From: Gemmatimonadota bacterium
Lineage (GTDB): Bacteria > Gemmatimonadota > Gemmatimonadetes > Gemmatimonadales > GWC2-71-9
NCBI GenBank assembly: GCA_024640185.1
Contig: JAHEFN010000044.1
Coordinates: 1-11,947 of the forward strand
Length of the DNA stretch: 11,947 nt
Reading direction: 5' to 3'
How positions within the stretch are numbered: position 1 is the first letter of the stretch; each line of letters begins with the position of its first letter. The translations under genes were made by a program, and so were the position numbers. This document shows positions 1 to 5,820 of this stretch, in pieces. The notes under the pieces were generated by a model. That model saw nothing but the letters and a program-made list of their open reading frames with translations. It had not been told where the DNA came from and searched no databases.

Positions 1-37
1 GACGACAGCGGCCTCCCTGCCCGCCCGGTGAGTTCGC

Positions 38-571
38 CTAGGAGTCGTCCTGCTCACCGTGCTGCAGCAGCGACTCGTGGTAGTGGTTCTGCCGCCACCC
101 CGCCGGGGTCCGGCTGAACACGGCGGTGACCACCAGGTCCCGCCGGCCGGTGGAATCGCCCCCCGCCGGTTCCGGGTAGCGCGCCTCACGAACGACATAG
201 GCGTGGTCGCGCGTGAGGAAATGGACGGCAAACCGGCTCACCGTCGCGTAACGCGGCACCTCCTCGGGCTCCGTCCCCTCACCTGCTGGATCTTCCGATC
301 CTCCGTTGCACAGCGCCGTGAGGTCGGCGGTGGTTCGGAATACTCCGCCCTCCGAGCTCACCACCAGCGGTTCGTCGCCGGTAAACAGCGCGACCGCGGC
401 GAGGCACTGCGCCGCGTTGTCGAGGGTGTCCTGACGGGCGAGCAGGCCGAGGAGCGTATCGGCGCTCGCCGCCTCCTCGGCAGCCGTCATGGGAGGTGGT
501 GCGGATGGCTGGCAGGCCGCCACCGCGAGCAGGAGCAGCGCACCAGTGAGAGACCGGGGTCGCGGGGACAT
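38..571 (-). CDS. NTF2/SnoaL-like lipoprotein (177 aa)
   Basis: Predicted outer-surface lipoprotein of unknown function. The first 20 residues form a lipoprotein signal: basic MSPRPR, a hydrophobic ALLLLAVAAC stretch and a lipobox VAAC with the acylated cysteine at residue 20, followed by a Pro/Ser linker. The mature part has the length and feel of a small NTF2/SnoaL-type alpha+beta domain: an N-terminal helix with ADTLLGLLARQD and a C-terminal strand ending in GWRQNHYHESLL, where DUF4440-like proteins end in 'W+I...S'. The frame is open upstream to 733, but the ATG at 571 is preferred because the lipoprotein signal begins there and GGAG lies 9 bases upstream. No catalytic residues can be assigned. 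It is the last gene of the minus-strand run, and 172 bases separate it from the small membrane gene upstream. The NTF2 assignment is from pattern and moderately sure; the lipoprotein call is firm. Confidence 0.72.
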   Translation of the reverse strand: MSPRPRSLTGALLLLAVAACQPSAPPPMTAAEEAASADTLLGLLARQDTLDNAAQCLAAVALFTGDEPLVVSSEGGVFRTTADLTALCNGGSEDPAGEGTEPEEVPRYATVSRFAVHFLTRDHAYVVREARYPEPAGGDSTGRRDLVVTAVFSRTPAGWRQNHYHESLLQHGEQDDS

Positions 572-689
572 GGGCGTTGCTCCGGGTGTACGGGGAAGAG
601 ATGGGGCGAAGTGTATGCCGAAACTACCTCGCGGATCACAGGCCGGGGTACGGACCTGTCGCGCCGGCGAGCAGCGGTAGACGCATGCT

Positions 690-722
690 GGACACTCCGG
701 GATGGGTATCCCCTGAGTGTCC
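690..722 (-). terminator. Long hairpin between the 56-aa gene and the lipoprotein gene
   Basis: The arms 690-697 (GGACACTC) and 715-722 (GAGTGTCC) are perfect complements. Inside them 699-703 (GGGAT) pairs with 708-712 (ATCCC) around a 4-base loop, giving 13 base pairs with one small internal loop. It starts 21 bases after the stop of the small membrane gene (744) and lies about 120 bases upstream of the lipoprotein start. No U-tract follows on the minus strand, so it may be a non-canonical terminator, an mRNA-stabilising structure, or a DNA operator for the lipoprotein gene. Confidence 0.45.
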
Positions 723-743
723 CGGGGGCTCACAATGGTTGCA

Positions 744-760
744 TCACCCGTTTCGGGTGA
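744..760 (-). other. Hairpin overlapping a stop codon
   Basis: Perfect 7-bp inverted repeat, TCACCCG and CGGGTGA, around a 3-base loop. It covers the last codons and the TGA stop of the 56-residue membrane gene. No U-tract follows. It may protect the 3' end of a short mRNA or act with the larger hairpin at 690-722. Confidence 0.4.
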
Positions 761-914
761 GCGCGTAGTAGATCACGTAGAACCACGAGAATATCCCGTG
801 GAGGATCGCCCAGAGGATCGACTTGTTGACGCTCCAGGAGATGGTGATGGCCAGCGCGCTGCCGAAGCCGACACCGGCCTTGGCGGCATTGCCGCTGTGG
901 GAGGATGTGGTCAT
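744..914 (-). CDS. Small two-segment membrane protein (56 aa)
   Basis: A 56-residue protein with a short polar N-terminus (MTTSSHSGNAAKAG) and two hydrophobic stretches, about 15-28 and 31-51. The second carries KSILWAILHGIFSWFYVIYY, which resembles a recurring small bacterial membrane protein with a 'SILWAILHG...W.YVIYY' core; no function is known to me. The frame is also open from ATGs at 944 and 926, but the ATG at 914 has GGAG exactly 6 bases upstream, while the others have no ribosome site, so 914 is chosen. It stands alone: 90 bases after the anti-sigma gene and 172 bases before the lipoprotein gene, all on the same strand. It could be a late member of the sigma operon or have its own promoter. 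Confidence 0.75.
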   Translation of the reverse strand: MTTSSHSGNAAKAGVGFGSALAITISWSVNKSILWAILHGIFSWFYVIYYALTRNG

Positions 915-1004
915 GGTGGTCTCCATGATGAGAGGGACTGGCATTCCCTGAACAATACCTGCCCCTCGCGACCGCTCCTGGTCGACCCCTGCGCTGGAGC
1001 GCCG

Positions 1005-1949
1005 CTAGCGCACCCTGCCCTGCAGCGCCGAGAGCGAATCGGCCGGGAATCCCGGAGGAACCTCGAGTCGCCAGCCCATCTCGGTACCTACCCTGCGCTG
1101 AACCAGGACGACCTCTCCGAGCGAATGTCGGTAGACCAACCTGACCGCATCACCAGCATACTCGGTGCGGAGCGGCTCCGTTCCGACGATCCGCCAGAGC
1201 GGTCCCTCCGGAACACCAACGGCAACTCCAGCCACCTCCCGGTCGGCAGCCAACGCGGCCTTGGCCGCGACATCCTGTTCGCTGACCAGCTCACGGGCCG
1301 CGGCCAACCGGTTGGCTTGGGCCACTGGTTCGGATCGGCCGGGAGCGAGAGCCGCATCACGGCGTGCCTCGTCGGCACGTTCGCGCCTGGCCATCGAATC
1401 GACTGCCACAGCCGCGCGCTCGGCAGCCGCCTGAGGTGGCGCCGCTGTGGGGGCAGCGGCCCCCGCACCGGCTACACCGGTCGCAGCTGTTCCACGTTCA
1501 CGAGCGGGGACGGCCTGGGAGGCAACTGGAGGTGGCCCTGCCGGTTCCTCCGCCACCGCCTCGGCCGACCGATCATCGAGGCTGCTGGTAGTCGCCGACG
1601 GAGCAGTCAGTCCGTCCACGACTGTGTCCGGCGCCCGAAGCCCACCGCCAGCTGTGTAGCCGAGCCCAACGGCCAACGCCAGCGACGCGGCCCAAGCCAA
1701 TTGACGGGGCCACTCGGCGGCCCGACGAGGCGCCGGGGCAATGTCGGGCAGCAGCGCAGGTGTCGCCACGCTCACGTCGTCGAGTGCCTCGATGAGCTGG
1801 TCCGACTCCGCCATCAGCTCGCGCTCCTCGTCGAGCCTGGCCTGGCAGGCGGCACAACTCGCCAGATGCGCCTGAATCGGCGGCAGCCGGTCCGAGGGGA
1901 CCTCACCGTCGAGCAGTTCATGAATCAGGCCGTCGTCAAGATGCGGCAT
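1005..1949 (-). CDS. Transmembrane zinc-finger anti-sigma factor (314 aa)
   Basis: Anti-sigma factor that would hold the ECF sigma factor encoded just before it at the inner membrane. The N-terminal 50 residues form a ZAS-type domain with the H-x3-C-x2-C signature at His28, Cys32 and Cys35 (AHLASCAAC). One transmembrane helix follows at about 84-102 (LAWAASLALAVGLGYTAGG). The outer part is a long Ala/Pro/Arg-rich low-complexity stretch (about 110-245) ending in a compact strand-rich domain (about 249-300, with PLWRIVG and MGWRLEVPPG), which could be the sensing part. The start overlaps the end of the sigma gene by 14 bases and has its own strong site, AAGGAG 6 bases upstream, so the longer frame open to 2363 is not real. 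Domain order is typical of the family. The Ala-rich linker is unusually long. The signal sensed is unknown. Confidence 0.88.
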   Translation of the reverse strand: MPHLDDGLIHELLDGEVPSDRLPPIQAHLASCAACQARLDEERELMAESDQLIEALDDVSVATPALLPDIAPAPRRAAEWPRQLAWAASLALAVGLGYTAGGGLRAPDTVVDGLTAPSATTSSLDDRSAEAVAEEPAGPPPVASQAVPARERGTAATGVAGAGAAAPTAAPPQAAAERAAVAVDSMARRERADEARRDAALAPGRSEPVAQANRLAAARELVSEQDVAAKAALAADREVAGVAVGVPEGPLWRIVGTEPLRTEYAGDAVRLVYRHSLGEVVLVQRRVGTEMGWRLEVPPGFPADSLSALQGRVR

Positions 1950-2436
1950 CGTGTGCTCCTTCCCCGGCCCGATAGGCCTCGACCAGCTTCCGGCGTGCCC
2001 GTGAGAGCGTTGTCCCCACCGCCCCACGAGCCAAGCCCAGCGTGCTGGCGATGTCGTCGTAACTGAATCCCTCGGCCTTGAGCAGCAGGGCGTCGCGATC
2101 TCGCTCGGAAAGCTGGTCGAGCGCATCGCGCACCGATGCGATCCGCTCGCCCCGGTCCAGCGCTTCGTCAGGTCGCAAAGCCGACGTCGGCTGCTCGGCC
2201 TTGTAGAGCACCAGCCGCCGCTCCTGCCGCGCCCGTCGGCGTCCCTCTTCGCGCACCAGGTTGAGTGCCACGGCAAAAAGCCAGGGCCGGGGATTGCGGG
2301 GCGGTGCCACCACCGCCCGCGCAAAGACCTCCTGGGCGATCTCCTCCGCGCGATCACGGTCACCCGTGCGGCGCATGAGCATCCGCACGAGCGAACCGTG
2401 ATACTCCCGAAAGAGCTCCGCCACCTGGTCGGTCAT
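1936..2436 (-). CDS. ECF-type RNA polymerase sigma factor (166 aa)
   Basis: Alternative sigma factor of the extracytoplasmic-function type, which directs RNA polymerase to a small set of promoters. Region 2 spans about residues 5-72: it includes LFREYHGSLVRMLMRRTGDRDRAEEIAQEVF, in which the AEEIAQEVF stretch is the -10-recognition/core-binding signature, and then PRPWLFAVALNLVREEGRR. Region 4 spans about 97-152, with the helix-turn-helix GFSYDDIASTLGLARGAVGT followed by LSRARRKL. Regions 1.1 and 3 are absent and the length is normal for ECF factors. The start codon overlaps the stop of the VIT-vWA gene as ATGA, and its end overlaps the anti-sigma start by 14 bases, so the three are surely co-translated. 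I cannot assign a numbered ECF group from sequence alone. Family certain, target genes unknown. Confidence 0.93.
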   Translation of the reverse strand: MTDQVAELFREYHGSLVRMLMRRTGDRDRAEEIAQEVFARAVVAPPRNPRPWLFAVALNLVREEGRRRARQERRLVLYKAEQPTSALRPDEALDRGERIASVRDALDQLSERDRDALLLKAEGFSYDDIASTLGLARGAVGTTLSRARRKLVEAYRAGEGAHDAAS

Positions 2437-4622
2437 CGGCCGTCAAACTCCCTGAGAAAGCGATCCATCGCACCGGGGGTCCAAGCACTCACGCCACCCT
2501 CGGCAACCTTGAGAGACGCCCGCCGTCCGGCAAGGACCACCGGAGTGCCCACGGTCAGCGGTTGGGCCAGCGTCGGCCGAGCCTTGACCAGGGCGAAGTA
2601 GGCGGCGCTGAACGGTTCCACGGTGGTGACCCGCAGCGAATCGGCATGACCGATGTCGGTCCAGGCAGCGTCGCGCCAGACGAAGAGCCGGCCACCCACC
2701 CGCCGCGATTCCCGGCGCTCAGTGGTCGAGACGCCGTCAACAAGACGCTCCTGCTCCGAACGCGCCAGCACATCGGAGCGCACTCGCGCCACCTTGTTGG
2801 CAGCCGCCAACGTGGTGCTGGCCGAGAGGTCGGCACTCGCCTCGGCGGCATCGAACGCCTGGCGACCGGTCATCTCCCGGGCCGCGCCGGCGCCACTCGG
2901 CATCGGGGCAGCCGCGACCTGCAGCGACGGCTCCTGCACCAGGTACGAGGTGTACTCGGTCAGGATCCCGTAGCGAAGTCCCAGCTCGCGCACCTGGGAG
3001 ATCAACTCCGGGGTGCTCCCTTCGATCCGGATGCTGCGAGTCAGCTCGCCGATCCGGCGGGCGGCCCAGAGCTGGGGGATGTAGTCGTTGCCGTCGTCGT
3101 GTCCGGCGAAGTTGCCTTGGAGCGTGAACCGCTCACGCCGACCGTTGCGGCTACCCTCGATCACGACCGGCCCACTGCCGGTGCCGCGGTACCGCGCCAG
3201 CACCACCAGTTCCTCCCCGAAGAAGAGGTCGGGCAACACCGTGGGGGCCTCCTCGAGGAAGCGCACCGGTGCGCGCACGATCCGCAGGTCGACCAGGGCC
3301 GGACTGGCGAGTTTCGTGACCACCCCACCCACCGCGTCGCCGACGTCGGCGCCGGGGGCCACGTAGGTGGCACTGCCACGACCCTCCACCGCGAGGCGGT
3401 CAAGCAGGTAGGTGTTGACATCCTGGCCAACCCCGATGGTGAAGATCCGCCGCTGGCCGATGTCGCCGGCCGCGGCGGCGGCGATCCGGTCGGGCGCCTG
3501 TTCGCCGACCGACGGCAGTCCGTCGGTGAGCAGGAAGACCAGCGTCATCCGCTCGCGGACCGTCGCGCCCTCAAGTGCTGCGGCCACCGCGCCCTCGAGG
3601 TTGGTACCACCGGTAGCGCTGAGGCCGTCGACCCACTGCCCTGCCGATGCGATGGCCTGGGGGGTCGCCTGCACATAGCTGTCGCGGAAGTGTCGCACCC
3701 CGCTGCTGAAGGCAACCAGACGGAAGCGATCGGCCGCGCCGAGCGAACCGAGCACCTGGCGGAGTGCGGTGCGAGCCTGCTCGATCTTGGCACCTGCCAT
3801 CGAACCGGAGACATCCACCACGAAGGTGAGGTCGCGGGCCACCGTGGCGCGGTTGTCGGCCGGCGGCGGCGACAGGAAGAGCAGTGCGAAGCCATCCTCA
3901 CCGGGGTTGGCATGGGTCAGCACCGTGCCACCCACCAAGTCGCTGGCGTAGGGCATCACCAGATCGACGTCGCCCTCCACCGGCGAGGCCACGCTGATCC
4001 GCAACTGACCGCCGGAGCGAGACTCCGTGATCGGGTGGGTCGGCGAGTACGCCGTGGCAAACTCCGCCGCCTCAGGAGCGATCACCACCATGGTGACCGG
4101 CGCGTCGCCGCGCGAACCGGCGGCGTAGCGGATCCGGAGCGCGTCGTTGTCACGAGCCAACAGCTGCGAGTAGCGGATGATCACCGTCCGGGTCTCGCCT
4201 GGTTGGATCGGAAAAACCTGCGCCCGGACCAGGCCGTGGCCCACGAGGGTGAGCAGCGCCGGATCGCGAAGCTTGCGGACGATCTCCTCATAGATGCTCC
4301 GCGCCTGCTCGGCGGTCATCATCTCGCCCTTGAGTTCCTGCTCGCCCTGAAAGAGCGAGAAGTCGCGGAAAACCGCCTCGCGAGGCAGTGGGTAGTGATA
4401 GGTCCCCTCGGCGATCCCACGGCCGGTGTTGCGGAACCGTTCGGTCACCTCGTAGCGGGCAATCCGCCCGTCGATGGTGACCCGGACGTCCGACGACGTT
4501 CGGACCACCGCAGGAGAGGAGCGGACCGGCCCGACGGGGCGGACCTCGTCGATCCACCCCTGGCCTGAGAGGGCGACCATGGGGGTGGCAAGTGACAGCA
4601 GGAGAAGCAGTTGGGGGCGCAT
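2433..4622 (-). CDS. Secreted VIT and vWA domain protein (729 aa)
   Basis: Exported protein with the inter-alpha-trypsin-inhibitor layout. Signal peptide 1-19 (MRPQLLLLLSLATPMVALSG). VIT domain at about 25-155, including EGTYHYPLPREAVFRDF, EEIVRKLRDPALL and RAQVFPIQPGETRTVIIRYS. The vWA domain, about 265-440, has a complete metal-dependent adhesion site: DVSGS (Asp270, Ser272, Ser274), Thr340 in GGTN and Asp367 in LLTDG. It is followed by the family motif YGILTEYTSYLV (551-562). A C-terminal module (about 640-729, with RLFVWRDAAWTDIG and PFSAAYFAL) is typical of family members without a sortase motif; no LPXTG is present. Start at 4622 has GAGG 6 bases upstream. It heads an overlapping operon with a sigma and an anti-sigma factor, so it may sense or modulate the anti-sigma outer domain. 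That role is inferred; the ligand is unknown. Confidence 0.9.
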   Translation of the reverse strand: MRPQLLLLLSLATPMVALSGQGWIDEVRPVGPVRSSPAVVRTSSDVRVTIDGRIARYEVTERFRNTGRGIAEGTYHYPLPREAVFRDFSLFQGEQELKGEMMTAEQARSIYEEIVRKLRDPALLTLVGHGLVRAQVFPIQPGETRTVIIRYSQLLARDNDALRIRYAAGSRGDAPVTMVVIAPEAAEFATAYSPTHPITESRSGGQLRISVASPVEGDVDLVMPYASDLVGGTVLTHANPGEDGFALLFLSPPPADNRATVARDLTFVVDVSGSMAGAKIEQARTALRQVLGSLGAADRFRLVAFSSGVRHFRDSYVQATPQAIASAGQWVDGLSATGGTNLEGAVAAALEGATVRERMTLVFLLTDGLPSVGEQAPDRIAAAAAGDIGQRRIFTIGVGQDVNTYLLDRLAVEGRGSATYVAPGADVGDAVGGVVTKLASPALVDLRIVRAPVRFLEEAPTVLPDLFFGEELVVLARYRGTGSGPVVIEGSRNGRRERFTLQGNFAGHDDGNDYIPQLWAARRIGELTRSIRIEGSTPELISQVRELGLRYGILTEYTSYLVQEPSLQVAAAPMPSGAGAAREMTGRQAFDAAEASADLSASTTLAAANKVARVRSDVLARSEQERLVDGVSTTERRESRRVGGRLFVWRDAAWTDIGHADSLRVTTVEPFSAAYFALVKARPTLAQPLTVGTPVVLAGRRASLKVAEGGVSAWTPGAMDRFLREFDGR

Positions 4623-4640
4623 GGTATCCTCACCGGTTCT

Positions 4641-4679
4641 GGGTTCAGCCGGGAGATGCGCCTAGCTCCGAAAGTTGCA
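4641..4679 (-). promoter_or_regulatory. Candidate ECF-type promoter of the VIT-sigma operon
   Basis: In the 77 bases between the DUF1569 stop and the VIT-vWA start, the minus strand carries TGCAACTTT (4679-4671). An 'AAC'-containing -35 element is usual for ECF promoters. Sixteen bases after the AAC lies an ATCTCC stretch that could serve as the -10 region. ECF operons commonly activate themselves, which makes this plausible. The -10 match is weak and there is no transcript evidence. Confidence 0.3.
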
Positions 4680-4683
4680 CGAT

Positions 4684-4698
4684 GGGGGTGGAACCCCT
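4684..4698 (-). other. Hairpin just after the DUF1569 stop codon
   Basis: GGGGT (4685-4689) and ACCCC (4693-4697) form a 5-bp stem with a 3-base loop, extendable by one G-U pair. It begins two bases after the TAG stop of the DUF1569 gene and precedes the candidate promoter of the next operon. No U-tract follows, so termination is only a possibility. Confidence 0.3.
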
Positions 4699-4699
4699 G

Positions 4700-5149
4700 C
4701 TACAGCCCGAACTGCCTCAGGTGGTGATCGGTGTGCAGCCACGCCCAGCGGAGCCACTCGGATCGGGTCATCACCCCGAAGAGCGGGTGATCGGGCGCGA
4801 GCGCCTCGGGGGCAACGCTCGCCAACTCGGCCAGCGTATCGAGGGCCCGGCGGTGGCTGGCGTCGAAGGCGGCGGCGTCCAACACCTTGTCAGCCGGCCT
4901 GGCTCCTGCCTTGACGCCCTTGGGCCACTTGAGGGGCACCGACAGCGCCAGCCACTTCATCAGCCGATTGGATCTCCGGCGAGATGTGGGCCAGGGTCGG
5001 CGCTGGAGCACCGCATCGGCCGCGTCACCGAGGTGCTCCAGCATCTGGTGCACGTCCATCTTTCCCCAGCGTCGGGTTGCGGTTGGAGTCACTGCCTCGA
5101 GACGAGCAGTCAGGGCGGCGAGCGGCGCCGCATTGGCGATGGTGTTCAT
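4700..5149 (-). CDS. DUF1569 / DinB-fold protein (149 aa)
   Basis: Soluble cytoplasmic protein of the DUF1569 family, a branch of the DinB/YfiT four-helix metal-binding fold. Family features visible: KMDVHQMLEHLGDA at 30-43 with His34 and His39, the WPKGVKAGARP loop at about 75-85, HPLFGVMTRSEWLRWAWLHT at 121-140, and the C-terminal HTDHHLRQFGL with His139, His142 and His143. The histidines of the first and last helices are the probable metal ligands. DinB-type proteins are often thiol-dependent transferases or detoxification proteins, but no substrate can be named for DUF1569. Length is normal. The gene starts 3 bases after the stop of the DUF1707 gene, with no strong ribosome site of its own, so it is translated as the second gene of that pair. 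Confidence 0.85.
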   Translation of the reverse strand: MNTIANAAPLAALTARLEAVTPTATRRWGKMDVHQMLEHLGDAADAVLQRRPWPTSRRRSNRLMKWLALSVPLKWPKGVKAGARPADKVLDAAAFDASHRRALDTLAELASVAPEALAPDHPLFGVMTRSEWLRWAWLHTDHHLRQFGL

Positions 5150-5152
5150 TGC

Positions 5153-5716
5153 TTACCCTGCCTCCTCCTCGAAGATCTCGACATTGGCGCCGATCGCCCG
5201 GCCGGTGATCCTCACCGCCACCTCGGGCTCGTCGTCCCATCGCCCCGCGTTGCCCACGGAGTGGGTAAAGCTCCCCATGATCGCCCTTCCCTCCGACTCC
5301 ACCTCGACGTACCCCGGCAGCCAGATCTCGACGTTGCTGAAGATCGCCCGGATGTTGATCTCGGTGATCCCGTCGGCGAACTCCGCGTCGCGGAGGTCGA
5401 GCTCGACGTTGCCCATGATGGCCCGGATCTGCAGCCGCTCCGGCACCACCATGCTGCCGCCCCGCTCGACACTGCCCATCAGCGCCGAGATCCGCGGTGA
5501 CATCGTTGGTCCCGAGAGTGCAGTGGATGAGGCAGGAACGGGCAGGTCGGCAGTGAGGTTCACGAGTGCCGCGCTGTCGGTCGCCTGGTAGGCCTCGGTC
5601 AGCCGGGCCTCGTATTCGCCGGTGGTGAGGATCCCCTGGGAGTAGGCGTCGGCGAGCCGTGAGACTGTGGCCTCTCGGTCGTCGGAGGTGGGCATTGGTA
5701 GGTCGGGTGGGGTCAC
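5153..5716 (-). CDS. DUF1707 and LiaF-like C-terminal domain protein (187 aa)
   Basis: Predicted cytoplasmic protein with two parts. Residues 9-60 are a DUF1707 domain (SDDREATVSRLADAYSQGIL, then GEYEARLTEAYQA). Residues 75-182 resemble the C-terminal beta domain of LiaF-type 'cell-wall-active antibiotic response' proteins, with five short repeats: ALMGSVE (78), AIMGNVE (99), AIFSNVE (124), AIMGSFT (145) and AIGANVE (174). No membrane segment is present, so unlike classical LiaF it would not be membrane-anchored by itself. The start is uncertain: a GTG at 5716 with a weak GGGA upstream, or an ATG at 5695 without any site; the GTG is given. It leads a two-gene unit with DUF1569. A link to envelope stress is inferred from the LiaF family and from the sigma operon next door. 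Confidence 0.85.
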   Translation of the reverse strand: MTPPDLPMPTSDDREATVSRLADAYSQGILTTGEYEARLTEAYQATDSAALVNLTADLPVPASSTALSGPTMSPRISALMGSVERGGSMVVPERLQIRAIMGNVELDLRDAEFADGITEINIRAIFSNVEIWLPGYVEVESEGRAIMGSFTHSVGNAGRWDDEPEVAVRITGRAIGANVEIFEEEAG

Positions 5717-5801
5717 GGTGATCCCGGCGTCGGGGCGAGCCAGAGCGTCAGATCGGGCGAGGACCCATGGAAGGTATCGCGGGAATCAGCTGACGCGACC
5801 C

Positions 5802-5820
5802 CTACTCCTGCATCGAGTAG
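5802..5820 (-). other. Hairpin overlapping the stop of the propeller lipoprotein
   Basis: CTACTC (5802-5807) and GAGTAG (5815-5820) are perfect 6-bp complements around a 7-base loop. The right arm of the RNA contains the TAG stop codon. No U-tract follows. It could slow ribosomes, protect the 3' end or weakly terminate before the DUF1707 gene. Confidence 0.35.

Noticed and set aside
602..640. Possible promoter of the 38-571 lipoprotein gene, with a TACACT -10-like box
   Set aside because: No acceptable -35 element lies at 16-18 bases upstream.
991..1002. Small inverted repeat GCGC-TGGA-GCGC after the anti-sigma stop, with a 5-bp one at 969-984
   Set aside because: Stems are short, lack a U-tract, and are of the size expected by chance in such GC-rich sequence.
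717..2066. 449-codon open frame on the plus strand
   Set aside because: It is antisense to the anti-sigma and small membrane genes, which are well supported; no domain is visible.
1950..2363. N-terminal extension of the anti-sigma frame
   Set aside because: This part overlaps the sigma factor gene in another frame, is Arg/Trp/Ser-rich, and a strong ribosome site sits directly before the ATG at 1949.
2562..4568. 668-codon open frame on the plus strand
   Set aside because: It lies wholly opposite the VIT-vWA gene; its translation is His/Arg/Gly/Asp-rich with no recognisable domain, as expected for the antisense of a high-GC gene.
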